From Turneriella sp942492915 (lineage in GTDB: Bacteria; Spirochaetota; Leptospiria; Turneriellales; Turneriellaceae): a stretch of DNA of 64,000 nt. Position 1 is the stretch's first letter, and every line of letters starts with the position of its first letter. Both the position numbers and the translations under genes were made by a program. The stretch covers positions 2,418,001 through 2,482,000 of the forward strand of contig OW818662.1 in assembly GCA_942492915.1 (NCBI GenBank). Reading direction: 5' to 3'. The notes beneath the pieces were generated by a model. That model was not told where the DNA came from, did no database searches, and saw only the letters and a list, made by a program, of their open reading frames with translations. Below, piece by piece: positions 25,704-35,447 of the stretch.

Positions 25704-26725
25704 AAACAATTCTGGTGACCGGGGGCGCGGGCTTCATCGGTTCAAACTTCATTCTGCACATACTCGGGAAATATCCCGATTACCGGGTGGTGAATCTCGA
25801 CAAGCTGACCTATGCCGCGAACAAAGAATACCTCGCCTCGGTTGCACAGAACCCGCGCTATGAACTCATTGAGGGTGATATACTCGATAAAGATCTGGTT
25901 TTCCGACTTTTCACCGACAAGAATATTTCTGGAGTGATACATTTCGCTGCCGAATCGCATGTCGACAATTCCATTTCGGGACCCGCAGTCTTTATTGAAA
26001 CGAATGTGAAAGGTACCCTCTCGCTGCTCGAAGCTGCCCGCGCACACTGGCTTGATGCGCCATTCAAAACAAAATCGGGTAAAGAGAAATGCCGGTTTCT
26101 GCACGTCAGCACAGACGAAGTATACGGATCGCTCGGCGAAACGGGGCTTTTTCGCGAAGACACTGCCTACGCACCCAACAGCCCATACAGCGCTTCAAAA
26201 GCCGGCAGTGATTTTTTAGCACGTGCCTGGCACCATACCTACGGGCTCGACAGCGTCATCACAAACTGCTCGAACAACTACGGTCCGCACCAGCATAACG
26301 AAAAGCTGATACCAACCATTATACGCAAAGCGCTTGCAGGTGAAAAGATTCCGATCTACGGCGACGGCAAAAACGTTCGCGACTGGCTCTACGTGCGGGA
26401 CCATTGCACCGGCATTGACCTGGCCTTTCACAACGGGAAAGCGGGCGAGACGTATAACATTGGTGGCCGCAATGAACGGAATAACCTGCAAATTGTGAGC
26501 ACGATTACTGAGATCTTGCAGCAGGTCGCAGAACCCAAAAAGCGGGGACTAAAAATTGAACACTACAAAGATCTCATTTCTTTTGTAGCTGATCGCCCCG
26601 GGCACGACCGGCGCTATGCGATCGACGCGACAAAGATCGAAAATGAACTCGGTTGGAAAGCCGCCGAAAATTTCGAAAGCGGAATCAAGAAGACTGTCGA
26701 TTGGTACTTGAAGAAATATTCGTGA
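25700..26725 (+). CDS. rfbB: dTDP-glucose 4,6-dehydratase
   Basis: A 341-residue extended SDR enzyme from the ATG at 25700, with CAGGAGA upstream. It has GGAGFIGSNFI for NAD binding, HFAAESHVDNSI, VSTDEVYGSLGE and the catalytic pair in YSASKAGSDFL; NCSNNYGPHQH and FVADRPGHDRRYAID are typical of RmlB. It forms the 4-keto-6-deoxy sugar, the second step. With rmlA, C and D it completes the pathway in one overlapping transcription unit. The final 41 bases overlap the convergent murF gene. Confidence 0.96.
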   Translation: MKTILVTGGAGFIGSNFILHILGKYPDYRVVNLDKLTYAANKEYLASVAQNPRYELIEGDILDKDLVFRLFTDKNISGVIHFAAESHVDNSISGPAVFIETNVKGTLSLLEAARAHWLDAPFKTKSGKEKCRFLHVSTDEVYGSLGETGLFREDTAYAPNSPYSASKAGSDFLARAWHHTYGLDSVITNCSNNYGPHQHNEKLIPTIIRKALAGEKIPIYGDGKNVRDWLYVRDHCTGIDLAFHNGKAGETYNIGGRNERNNLQIVSTITEILQQVAEPKKRGLKIEHYKDLISFVADRPGHDRRYAIDATKIENELGWKAAENFESGIKKTVDWYLKKYS

Positions 26726-28109
26726 GCAGTGCGACGATTTCTTCCATTTTCATCGAACGCGAACCTTTGACGAGCACCACGGCAGACCGCGGTTGCGACT
26801 GCATGCGCTCAAGCAATGCCGCAGTATCGTCTCGGGAGAACCAATCACAATCACTCGGCTTTTGGGCGCTTCGGGAAAAAGCGCGCACCGCGTGGCGCAT
26901 GCCGTCGCCCATACCATAAAAAGCCGCCACACCTCGCTTCGCTGCCTGAACGCCTGTCCATTCATGCAGGCGTTTGCTGAATTTACCCAGCTCTTTGAAT
27001 TCACCGAAAATGCATATAACGGGTCTGCCTTCAGCAATCTGCAGCGCCGAATCAATCGATGCCAGTGCTGAATCAGGGTTTGCGTTATAACCGTCGTCAA
27101 TAACTGTGAAGCGCCCACGCCGCAGCTGCATTCTACCTGCGGCCGGCTTAAAAGATTTTATCGCCCGGGTGATATCATTCACTACGATTCCATTATCGAT
27201 CGCGACCTGAACAGCGAGCGCAAGATTTGATACCCATGCGGAGTTGGCATGGCGAAATTCGATACGCTGCTTCTGCAGCTGCAGCACGTAACCTTTTGCA
27301 GATCTGTTGACAATTTTCAATGCCGATTTTCCTTTCATGTCTATCGCACGAATCGGGTTTCCGGTCTGCCTTGCAGCTGCGGCAAGCGTCTTGTATTCCG
27401 CAACACCCGCCGGAACGTAAAGCGATCCGCCGGGTTTTATGCCTGACAAGATCTCGGCCTTAGCTCTTGCGATTGCCTGTAGCGAACCCAGAAATTCAAT
27501 ATGGGCGTGGCCGATGCTGCTGATGATTGCAGCATGCGGCTCGGCGAGCTTCGAGAGATAAGCAATTTCGCCGGCATGGTTCATGCCCATTTCGATAATC
27601 GCAACACGGGTATTTTTTCTGATACGCAACAAGGTAAACGGAACGCCAATATGGTTGTTGTAATTCTTCTCGGTGCTGACACTTTTTGCACCGAGCGCCG
27701 CGCGAAAAATCTGCGAGAGCATTTCTTTGGTGGTGGTCTTGCCGTTCGATCCGGTGACCGCAATCACAAGGGGAGCAAAACGGCGGCGATGGAAGTGTGC
27801 GAGTTGCCCCAGCGCCAGCAGTGGATCTTTCACGACAATGCTTCGCTGCAGAACATCGCCTTTAAGCTTTTTCGCGATCGCGTGCCCCTCTTTCATGAAG
27901 AAGCAGGCGGCGCCGCGGCTCACCGCATCGTCGATAAACTCATGGCCATCGCGACGGTCGACCAGTGGAACGAACAGCGAACCGGGCTTAACCTCAGTAG
28001 ACGATGTGGTTATCGAATGCACCCGCATATCGGGACAAGCAAGGTGCGTCTGGCCCGGTGCGCAGACTTGTCGAATCGTAAAAAGATCGTAGTCAAGGGG
28101 AGAAAACAT
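26685..28109 (-). CDS. murF: UDP-MurNAc-tripeptide:D-Ala-D-Ala ligase
   Basis: About 474 residues from the ATG at 28109; an alternative start at 28148 adds 13 residues and overlaps the divergent gene. It has the Mur ligase order: an N-terminal UDP-binding domain (VHSITTSSTEVKPGSLFVPL), then the ATPase domain with GSNGKTTTKEM and NYNNHIGVPFTLL, and a C-terminal domain starting after AAGRMQLRRGRFTVIDDGYNANPDS. It adds D-Ala-D-Ala to the peptidoglycan precursor in the cytosol. It is not in a mur cluster here. Its 3' end runs antisense into rmlB. Confidence 0.93.
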   Translation of the reverse strand: MFSPLDYDLFTIRQVCAPGQTHLACPDMRVHSITTSSTEVKPGSLFVPLVDRRDGHEFIDDAVSRGAACFFMKEGHAIAKKLKGDVLQRSIVVKDPLLALGQLAHFHRRRFAPLVIAVTGSNGKTTTKEMLSQIFRAALGAKSVSTEKNYNNHIGVPFTLLRIRKNTRVAIIEMGMNHAGEIAYLSKLAEPHAAIISSIGHAHIEFLGSLQAIARAKAEILSGIKPGGSLYVPAGVAEYKTLAAAARQTGNPIRAIDMKGKSALKIVNRSAKGYVLQLQKQRIEFRHANSAWVSNLALAVQVAIDNGIVVNDITRAIKSFKPAAGRMQLRRGRFTVIDDGYNANPDSALASIDSALQIAEGRPVICIFGEFKELGKFSKRLHEWTGVQAAKRGVAAFYGMGDGMRHAVRAFSRSAQKPSDCDWFSRDDTAALLERMQSQPRSAVVLVKGSRSMKMEEIVALLTNISSSTNRQSS

Positions 28110-28189
28110 TTGCTGCGGCCACAACCTTGCGGTCACAGCAAGCGTCACTTTCTTCTCGCAGACCTGCTTCGAACATCTGCCCTAGCCGC

Positions 28190-28948
28190 ATGCGCGCCAT
28201 TATCGCAGGCTTTGGCTTTCTCGGTCACAAAATTGCAGAAGAACTGGCCACAGCAGGGTATGAAATTAGCGTCATAAGACGCAGCGTTGCAAAGCCCTCC
28301 ATGGCTATTGGCATACAATTTGTTCAGTGTGACCTAACCGTGGCACCGCCAGCGCTCGACAGAAATGCGTTTGATCTTGCCGTGTTCTGCCTCGCCCCTG
28401 GCCGGCGTGATAGTGAACTCTACCGAAAAACCTACTGTAATGCGCAGGCAAATTTTCTGACAGCCGTGCGGCCGGCGCAATACATCTACATTTCCAGCAC
28501 CGCGGTTTATCCCGATTCTGCGGGAACCTATTCCGAGAATGAGGGGTCACCTCATTCAGACCGGGCAGGCATATTGCTTGAAGCCGAAAGAATCGCCCTC
28601 ACAGCGCCGGGTGCTGCGGTGCTGCGCCTGGCTGGGCTCTATAGTGACGAACGCCCCATTTACGGCAAGTCGGGTGTGACTTATGCGGATGATAAACTTA
28701 TACATTTCATTCACCGCGATGACGCAGCAAGCGCCGTCAGACATGTGGCGAAGCATGCCCTGCACGGCGTCTATAACGTACACGACGGAAATCCTCAACT
28801 ACGAAGCACGATTTTGCGAGCACTCAAACTAGATGATAAAAGATCGGCAGACCCAGTTGAGCGCCGCATCAGCGCAGCTAAATTTTTTGCCACAGGCTTT
28901 CACCCGCTTTATGCCAATTACCTTCAGGGATCAGGTCTCTCGGGTTAA
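28190..28948 (+). CDS. NAD-dependent epimerase/dehydratase-like (YeeZ-type) protein
   Basis: A 252-residue protein from the ATG at 28190. The dinucleotide-binding glycine loop IIAGFGFLGHKIAEELA opens it, and AQYIYISSTAVYPDS is the SDR beta-strand/Ser region. The usual Tyr-x3-Lys pair is absent; the region instead reads RAGILLEAERIAL, as in the atypical YeeZ/SDR branch, so catalytic activity is uncertain. FIHRDDAASAVRHVAKH and GVYNVHDGNP fit the C-terminal half. The substrate is unknown. It is divergent from murF and 38 bases ahead of the efflux genes. Confidence 0.78.
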   Translation: MRAIIAGFGFLGHKIAEELATAGYEISVIRRSVAKPSMAIGIQFVQCDLTVAPPALDRNAFDLAVFCLAPGRRDSELYRKTYCNAQANFLTAVRPAQYIYISSTAVYPDSAGTYSENEGSPHSDRAGILLEAERIALTAPGAAVLRLAGLYSDERPIYGKSGVTYADDKLIHFIHRDDAASAVRHVAKHALHGVYNVHDGNPQLRSTILRALKLDDKRSADPVERRISAAKFFATGFHPLYANYLQGSGLSG

Positions 28949-28986
28949 ATGATTAACAACATGAACAAAATTCACGGAGTGTCTGC

Positions 28987-30279
28987 ATGCGATTCAACAA
29001 GATTCTGATTTTCTTTCTCGTTGTGCCGCTCGCGACCGTGCAGAGCGAAGAATTGATCGAGACAGAAGAGCCAGAAGACCGCACCGAGTTTACGCTTGAG
29101 CAGATAACTACCCGCGTGCGAACGCACAGCGAGCTGGTGGCCGCGCAAAAGCTTAAAGTTGAAAGCACCCAGGCGCAGGGCCGGCAGACGACAGCCTGGC
29201 AAAACCCTCTCGTGACCGCCGAACTCGGCCGCCTCAAAGACACGATGAACAACAACATGACGTATGACCTGCGCGTCACGCAACCGATTTACTTTCCCGG
29301 AAAAATGGGCAAACAACTTGAAGTCTATGAACGCGAAGCTGAACGCCAGCAGATCGAAGGTCAAGACCTCACTTCTTCGCTGACCCTCGAAGCTTCTTAT
29401 TATGCGTACGCATTCAGTATTGCGGAGCTCAGGGCCTCACAAATCAACAATCGCATCAAGCGCATGTCGCTGATGCGCACTTACATGCGCGCTCAGGCAT
29501 ACGCATCGCCGGCAAAAATCGTGCAGCGTAACATCGTAAACAACCAGCTGATCGCCCTGCAAAAGAGCCTCAACACCGCACTCGCCGAGACCGAAAGCTC
29601 GTGGCAGAAACTCAACATCTATCTCAATCAGAAAGAAAAGGTAAAGGTAGTAACGCCGTGGCTCAGCGATCTCAAAGATATGCCTATCGAAACCTATTTA
29701 GAAAAAGTTAGAAATGGCAATCGTCGCATGAAAGCGAAGAGCAGCGAGATAGCCCGCATCGAAGCAGAAGTCTCTTATCAAAAACGCGTACCGCTGCCTG
29801 ACGTATCGGTAAGTGCGTTCTACCGCCGCGAGGCGCTTGAGAATCCGGGTATCAATCAATTCTTCGGCGGCGCAGTTACGGTGCCGATTCCGGTGCTCAA
29901 CGCAAACCGGGCGGGTGTCGAGTCTTCAGAAAAGAAGCTCGAGGCCGCACGCGCCGAGCAGAATTATGTGAAACGCGAAGTATTACAACTCGCGAAAGCA
30001 GCGCATGCAGAATACACGCAGAAGAAGAAACTTTTTGATGATTTCGAAGCGGATAAGATCACGAGCCTCGAAAAGCAGATGCTTTTTGCCGACCGCGAAC
30101 TCAAGCTCGGCCGCATTGACCTCTTGTCATACCTTGAACTCGAGCTGCAGACACACCAGGCGCTCAGTTCTTATTACGATACGCAGCTCGAACTCGTACG
30201 CGTCATTACCCAAATGATTTACCTCATGGGTGATAACGCAGACTACAAAGGGGATCTACATGTTTTCCAAGCTCATTGA
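28987..30279 (+). CDS. Outer-membrane efflux protein, TolC/CzcC-like
   Basis: A 430-residue exported protein with a signal peptide (FNKILIFFLVVPLATVQS). It has the two-fold repeated long-helix layout of TolC-family channels: QKLKVESTQAQGRQTTAWQNP, then PIYFPGKMGKQLEVYEREAE, and later VPIPVLNANRAGVESSEKKLEAARAEQNYVKREV. CzcC-type proteins form the outer-membrane exit duct for metal-exporting RND pumps, and the next gene (overlapping by 20 nt) is such a pump. Metal specificity is not readable. Confidence 0.88.
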   Translation: MRFNKILIFFLVVPLATVQSEELIETEEPEDRTEFTLEQITTRVRTHSELVAAQKLKVESTQAQGRQTTAWQNPLVTAELGRLKDTMNNNMTYDLRVTQPIYFPGKMGKQLEVYEREAERQQIEGQDLTSSLTLEASYYAYAFSIAELRASQINNRIKRMSLMRTYMRAQAYASPAKIVQRNIVNNQLIALQKSLNTALAETESSWQKLNIYLNQKEKVKVVTPWLSDLKDMPIETYLEKVRNGNRRMKAKSSEIARIEAEVSYQKRVPLPDVSVSAFYRREALENPGINQFFGGAVTVPIPVLNANRAGVESSEKKLEAARAEQNYVKREVLQLAKAAHAEYTQKKKLFDDFEADKITSLEKQMLFADRELKLGRIDLLSYLELELQTHQALSSYYDTQLELVRVITQMIYLMGDNADYKGDLHVFQAH

Positions 30280-33200
30280 TTGGTCGCTGAACAACCGCCC
30301 GGTTGTACTCGGTGCGATCGCGATGCTGTGCATCGGCGGTGTTTTTTCTGCGCTTAGGCTGCCTGTCGATGCTGTGCCCGACGTCACCAATGTACAGTCG
30401 ATGGTAATCACTAAAACCGGCGCGCTCGACCCGCAGAAGGTTGAATCGACGGTCACATACATTATTGAAACTGAGCTGCAGGGCATACCTAAAGTTGAAG
30501 AAATTCGCTCTATTTCAAAATACGGTCTCTCTCTGATCACTATCGTATTTGAAGAAGACGCCAACGTCTATCTAGCGCGCCAGCAGATTAGTGAGCGCCT
30601 CAATCAGGTACAAGACAGTCTGCCGGCCGGCATTGTACCTGAACTCGCCCCGCTATCGACTGGCCTCGGTGAAGTTTTCTTCTACGTTGTCGAAGCCAAA
30701 CCCGACACTGAACTGGCCAAAAAACCAGAAAAAGACCGTCTGATCTATCTGCGTACGGTGCAGGATTATGTCATCAAGCGCCAGCTAAAAGGCGTCAAAG
30801 GCGTGGCCGACGTCGATACCTTCGGCGGTTACCCGAAAGAAATTCACGTCAACATCAACACGCGTAAACTTGAACAATACGGATTAACCATTGAACAAGT
30901 GGCAGAACGGCTCAACACCATCGGTGAGAACTATGGCGGCGGCTATATTCAGCGAGACGGTAAACAGATCGTCATTCGCACGCTAGGCCGCGTGACCGAT
31001 CTCGACAAAATTCGTAAGGTGCCGGTAAAACGATCGTTTTTCGGCGCGCCGATCAAACTCGGTGAAATTTGTGACGTTCAGATTCACCATCCCCAGCCGC
31101 TCGGCGGTGCCACATATCGCGGGCAAGAAGCCGTGATCGGTATGCCGATGATGCTCGCTGGCGCGAACAGCCGCAACGTCGCCGCCGCAATCGGTGAGGC
31201 ATTCAAAGATCTCGATCTGCCCCAAGATGTTCAGGTCAAAACGCTCTATTCGCGCGACTATCTGGTCAACGCAACCGTCAAAACGGTTTTCAAGAACCTC
31301 GCCGAAGGCGCGGGTTTTGTCGTCATCGTGCTTTTACTCATTCTGGGCAATGTGCGCGCAGCGATTCTGGTTTCACTCGCGATTCCCGTTTCGATGCTGA
31401 TCGCCGTTATCGGCATGAACTACTTTAATGTTTCAGGCAATCTTATGAGCCTGGGCGCCATCGACTTTGGTCTATTGGTCGATGGTTCAGTGGTCATGTT
31501 CGAGAATATTATACGGCGCATGGAAGAACACGACCATTCGCTGCCGCTCGAAGGCAATCGAAAACGCAACCTGATTCTCGAATCGTCTCTCGAAGTACTG
31601 CGGCCTATCATCACGGCCCTTCTGATTATCATGGGTGTTTTTATTCCGCTGCTTGCGCTTGAAGGCGTCGAAGGCAAGATGTTCAAGCCCATGGCGCAGA
31701 CGGTCTTGCTCGCGATGTTTGCGTCTCTGTTGCTTGCAATCGTTCTCATGCCGGTTTTGGGCTATATGTTCTTCAAACTAAAAGTTAAGCCCGGCGAGCA
31801 CGGAGCTCACCACAGCACGCCCCTGCTGCTAAAATACATTCTCAAAGGTTACGAGCCGTTGCTGAATTTTGCACTCAACCGGCCTTATCCGATTATTATC
31901 CCCACGGTTGCTCTTACCGTGATTTCCATCGGTCTGTTCTTTCGCATGGGCGGCGATTTTATACCGCAGCTAAACGAAGGCGACATGGTGATCAACTTCA
32001 GCCGACCGGTTTATTCGAGTTTTGACGCTGTACTCACCATGCAGAAGAAATCCGATAATATCATTACAAGTTTCCCTGAGGTTAAAGAGGTCTACAGTCG
32101 CTTTGGTACGCCGCAATCGGCGACAGACCCCGCAGGCGTCTTCTTTGCAGATACATTCGTAATCCTCGAAAAGGACACTTCGAAATGGCGCAAGAAGAAC
32201 GGAAAGACACTTACAAAAGACGCTCTCTACAAAGAGATTGTCGAAGCAATCGACGCGGATAAAACAATCGGTACACAAGAAGCTTCAAGCACACAGCCGA
32301 TTGAGATGCGCTTTAACGAGATGCTCGAAGGTTCGCGCGCCGATGTCACAATGCGCGTTTACGGACTCGATCTCGACAAACTGTTTGAAATCTCGACGCA
32401 GGGTAAGGCGATCATTGAAAAAATCAAAGGTGTTGAGAGCGTACAATCAGACCCTATTATCGCCCTGTCGAAAAGTCCCGTACTTGATATTGAACTGAAC
32501 TATAATGCCATCTCGTACTATGGCCTTGCGCTCGAAGATGTGAACAAAGTCGTTGAGATGGCCATGAGCGGGCATAAGATAGGCAACCTGTACGAAGGCG
32601 CGTACCGCTTTCCCATTATTACCCGACTTGATCCCAAATTGCGCAATGATGTGAAACAGATTCGCACGATTCCCGTAGGGCTCGAAGCGGGTGGCAGCGT
32701 GCCCCTTTATAAGGTCGCCAATATCGAAGAGCGCGAACAGGTCTCAACAATTGCCCGTAGCCAGGGACGCCGCTATGCCGCGCTCTCGATTAACCTCGAC
32801 GACATTGACGTTGAAACTTTCGTTAAGAATGCGCAGGCGGCAATAAACAAAGAGCTCAAACTCCCTGAATTTTATGAAATAACCTGGGGCGGACAGTTCA
32901 AAAACCTGCAGCGCGCAAAAGCACGACTCGGCGTAATTGTACCGCTGACGCTTGCGGCAATTTTCTTATTGCTGGTGCGCTATTTCGGCAGCCACAGGCA
33001 ATCACTGCTCGTGTTCATGGGAATTCCCACCGCGATTGTCGGCGGTGTACTCACGCTCAGCGTGTTGGGCATGAATTTCAGTATTTCGGCAGGCGTAGGA
33101 TTTATTGCCCTCATGGGTATTGCGATCTTGAACAGCCTCGTGCTCGTGAGTCACTATGACGAGCTGCTGGAAAAGTTTCCCGACGAATCGGTAAAGAAAC

Positions 33201-33544
33201 TCGTGCTCGAAGGCACTCTCGATCGCTTTCGGCCCGTGGTGATTACAACGCTGGTTGCAGGTCTCGGCTTCTTACCGATGGCGATTAACTCGGGCCTCGG
33301 GTCAGAAGTACAAAAACCGCTCGCCAGTGTTGTCATCGGCGGATTGATTATCGCAACGATGCTGACCGCGCTGCTTCTGCCGGCGCTTTACACAATGATC
33401 TTCAGCAAACGCAACGAACTCACACCATCGGTGCCAGGGCGAAGCGTACCCGAAACTGAAACTACCACAAGTGATGCAGGTGTTGCTTTCGCAGAAGACA
33501 ATGGTGAAGAATCGCCGCGCAAAAAACGCAAGAAGAAGCGCTGA
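30260..33544 (+). CDS. Heavy-metal-efflux RND transporter, CzcA/CusA-like
   Basis: A 1094-residue pump from the ATG at 30260 (GGGGAT upstream). It has the RND layout: one N-terminal helix, a large periplasmic loop, six helices, a second loop and five more helices. The helix-4 proton-relay segment SLGAIDFGLLVDGSVVMFEN matches the CzcA/CusA metal-efflux branch, with its conserved acidic residues. RSISKYGLSLITIVFEEDAN and GGQFKNLQRAKARLGVIVP are also typical of that branch. The C-terminus is a cytosolic Lys/Arg-rich tail (RKKRKKKR). The membrane-fusion protein normally encoded between channel and pump is missing here. Confidence 0.93.
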   Translation: MFSKLIDWSLNNRPVVLGAIAMLCIGGVFSALRLPVDAVPDVTNVQSMVITKTGALDPQKVESTVTYIIETELQGIPKVEEIRSISKYGLSLITIVFEEDANVYLARQQISERLNQVQDSLPAGIVPELAPLSTGLGEVFFYVVEAKPDTELAKKPEKDRLIYLRTVQDYVIKRQLKGVKGVADVDTFGGYPKEIHVNINTRKLEQYGLTIEQVAERLNTIGENYGGGYIQRDGKQIVIRTLGRVTDLDKIRKVPVKRSFFGAPIKLGEICDVQIHHPQPLGGATYRGQEAVIGMPMMLAGANSRNVAAAIGEAFKDLDLPQDVQVKTLYSRDYLVNATVKTVFKNLAEGAGFVVIVLLLILGNVRAAILVSLAIPVSMLIAVIGMNYFNVSGNLMSLGAIDFGLLVDGSVVMFENIIRRMEEHDHSLPLEGNRKRNLILESSLEVLRPIITALLIIMGVFIPLLALEGVEGKMFKPMAQTVLLAMFASLLLAIVLMPVLGYMFFKLKVKPGEHGAHHSTPLLLKYILKGYEPLLNFALNRPYPIIIPTVALTVISIGLFFRMGGDFIPQLNEGDMVINFSRPVYSSFDAVLTMQKKSDNIITSFPEVKEVYSRFGTPQSATDPAGVFFADTFVILEKDTSKWRKKNGKTLTKDALYKEIVEAIDADKTIGTQEASSTQPIEMRFNEMLEGSRADVTMRVYGLDLDKLFEISTQGKAIIEKIKGVESVQSDPIIALSKSPVLDIELNYNAISYYGLALEDVNKVVEMAMSGHKIGNLYEGAYRFPIITRLDPKLRNDVKQIRTIPVGLEAGGSVPLYKVANIEEREQVSTIARSQGRRYAALSINLDDIDVETFVKNAQAAINKELKLPEFYEITWGGQFKNLQRAKARLGVIVPLTLAAIFLLLVRYFGSHRQSLLVFMGIPTAIVGGVLTLSVLGMNFSISAGVGFIALMGIAILNSLVLVSHYDELLEKFPDESVKKLVLEGTLDRFRPVVITTLVAGLGFLPMAINSGLGSEVQKPLASVVIGGLIIATMLTALLLPALYTMIFSKRNELTPSVPGRSVPETETTTSDAGVAFAEDNGEESPRKKRKKKR

Positions 33545-33553
33545 CGCATCACG

Positions 33554-34282
33554 CTACCACGCAAACGAAAGATCGACAATGCTGCCGTGTCCCGTTTGCG
33601 GGTCTCTGATATAGTGCAGGCCTTCGTAACGTAACATACGTCCGTTTTTTTTGCTGATCGTCAGCCGCACGGGATCAGAAAACCAGCGGTAGACAAAGTT
33701 GTCGGGCTGCACCCGCAGCCGCAACGCTTCTCTGCCGCGGTATTTTACAAATGCTTCAAGAGTCGCGCGCAACCGCAGCAACTTCTTTTCCTGAGGGAAA
33801 AGGCAGTAAAAAATGTGACGGGTATCGACCGGTTTATCGGCAAATGTTTCAGAAAGATACCTCGGTATAGCAGGAATCGTTAACCCCGCATATTCGGCGT
33901 CAGGCAGGTTGACCGTAGAGATAACGATCGGCGCCTTCGCAGACTCTTGTGTCGTCACAATAAAATGAGGTGGGTTACGTTCGACAGTTTCCCGGCGACC
34001 GTCACGATTGTCGTTAAGAGTTACATCGGGTGAAATGCGGTCTCTGCGATAGGCGAGTTTTTCCCGCGCAAATATTCTTCCCTTTGCGTTGCGGTATACT
34101 ATTTCGGTATTGACCGGCCGGCTCGCCTTGAACACTTCTACACCCGAACAGGTAAACACTATCTTGCGGCTGCGCGGATCGATCGCCCGGCATGTAAACC
34201 GTCGCGATTCTGCAAAAGCTGCCGACGCTGTAAGCGCCAAAAACAGAAAGGGTAACACCGCTTTGATGCGATACCTGCGCAC
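33554..34282 (-). CDS. Exported protein, possibly DUF3108-like
   Basis: A 242-residue protein with a signal peptide (AVLPFLFLALTASAAFA). The mature part is strand-rich with repeated VYRNAKGRIFAREKLAYRRD-type strands and a C-terminal block (RYEGLHYIRDPQTGHGSIVDLSF). The general pattern resembles periplasmic DUF3108 proteins, but I am not sure of the family. It converges on the efflux pump gene with a 9-bp gap and lies downstream of dusA on the same strand, separated by a stem-loop. Confidence 0.65.
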   Translation of the reverse strand: MRRYRIKAVLPFLFLALTASAAFAESRRFTCRAIDPRSRKIVFTCSGVEVFKASRPVNTEIVYRNAKGRIFAREKLAYRRDRISPDVTLNDNRDGRRETVERNPPHFIVTTQESAKAPIVISTVNLPDAEYAGLTIPAIPRYLSETFADKPVDTRHIFYCLFPQEKKLLRLRATLEAFVKYRGREALRLRVQPDNFVYRWFSDPVRLTISKKNGRMLRYEGLHYIRDPQTGHGSIVDLSFAW

Positions 34283-34322
34283 GGCCTATGCGGCTGAAAG
34301 GTGACCTGCGGGAAAGCGATTA

Positions 34323-34355
34323 GCTAACAGTTTCCTGAAAAATGAAACTGTTAGC
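34323..34355 (-). terminator. Stem-loop after dusA
   Basis: GCTAACAGTTTC (34323-34334) and GAAACTGTTAGC (34344-34355) form a perfect 12-bp stem with a 9-nt loop, 27 bases beyond the dusA stop and 40 bases before the next minus-strand gene. Confidence 0.5.
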
Positions 34356-34382
34356 AAGATTCCGGAGCCTGCCAGGTTTCGC

Positions 34383-35447
34383 TCAATCAACGATCTGTTG
34401 CTCGCGCAGGCCGGCAACGGCTTTCTGCGGCGATAGTCCGCGGCCTTGCTCGCTCAGATACCGTCGCACCAGGCGAGCGCCGGCGATTCCGTGAAACAGA
34501 TTCAGCATGTTGCTGAAGAATTTTGCTGCGCTCATTTCGGGTTTTTCGTGGCGGGCAGCGTATTCGGCCATCGCCTCAAGAATCTCGATGCGCGATGTCG
34601 CTGCTGCTTCTTCTTGAAACTGAAAAAAATATGGGTCTTCGTGCGCGAGACGCCCAATCATAACTCTATCTACATGCTGCAGGTGCGAGCGAATGGCCTG
34701 TACCGTTTTGATTCCCCCATTGATCTCGATGAGCTTACCGGGAAACCTTTGCTTGAGCGCGTACGCGACGTCGTATTGCAAGGGCGGAATTTCACGGTTC
34801 TGCTTAGGTGACAGTGCACCTGTTTTGGTTCCCGTTTCGGCGCCATCGACCACACCCAGACCACCGATAGTCGCAGTCCGCGCGTGCACGGTCAACGTAT
34901 CAACGCCTGCATCAAATACGGTCTGCGCAAACGAATGAAGCGACTTCTCTGAATATTCTCCGGTTATGCCGATACGGCATTTTACGCTCACCTTGATTTT
35001 GACCGCAGCACGAATTGCCACAACGATGCGCGCGACGAGATCGGGCGAACGCATAAGGCACACTCCGAAATTGCCGCTTTCAACGCGATTACTCGGGCAT
35101 CCGCAATTGATATCGATGCCATCGTATCCATAGGCTTCACCAATGCGCGCTGCCTCTGCCATGATTTGCGGGTCATCACCGCCTAACTGCAACACCACCG
35201 GATGCTGCGAGGTATCGAAAGCGAGCAGCCGCTCACGGTCACCCCGCACAATCGCATGGCAGACGATCATTTCGGTATAGAGTCGCACACGACTGTTTAA
35301 GAGTCGCATGAAATAACGAAACCTGCGATCGGTAATGTCCATCATGGGGGCAATAGATACCCGATCCCACAATGCAACGTCGGCTCGAGACTCAGCTGCT
35401 TCGGCCTGAGACTCTGTAAAACCGGCGATTGAAGGCGCAGATTTCAT
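34383..35447 (-). CDS. dusA: tRNA-dihydrouridine synthase A
   Basis: A 354-residue FMN-dependent TIM-barrel enzyme. VSIAPMMDITDRRFRYFMRL, then VLQLGGDDP, DINCGCPSNRVESGNFGVCLM (catalytic Cys) and LSPKQNREIPPLQYD identify the DusA branch, which reduces U20/U20a in the tRNA D-loop. Compared with DusA the segment between VHARTATIGGLG and ALSPKQNR carries about 12 extra residues (VVDGAETGTKTG). The first 20 or so residues are also additional. Its ATG follows the lon stop codon directly (TGA ATG), so it is co-translated with lon. Confidence 0.93.
   Translation of the reverse strand: MKSAPSIAGFTESQAEAAESRADVALWDRVSIAPMMDITDRRFRYFMRLLNSRVRLYTEMIVCHAIVRGDRERLLAFDTSQHPVVLQLGGDDPQIMAEAARIGEAYGYDGIDINCGCPSNRVESGNFGVCLMRSPDLVARIVVAIRAAVKIKVSVKCRIGITGEYSEKSLHSFAQTVFDAGVDTLTVHARTATIGGLGVVDGAETGTKTGALSPKQNREIPPLQYDVAYALKQRFPGKLIEINGGIKTVQAIRSHLQHVDRVMIGRLAHEDPYFFQFQEEAAATSRIEILEAMAEYAARHEKPEMSAAKFFSNMLNLFHGIAGARLVRRYLSEQGRGLSPQKAVAGLREQQIVD

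Noticed and set aside
27501..28277. Open frame of 258 codons on the plus strand
   Set aside because: It is antisense to the Mur-ligase gene. Its residues do not form any known domain, while the opposite strand encodes clear MurF motifs.
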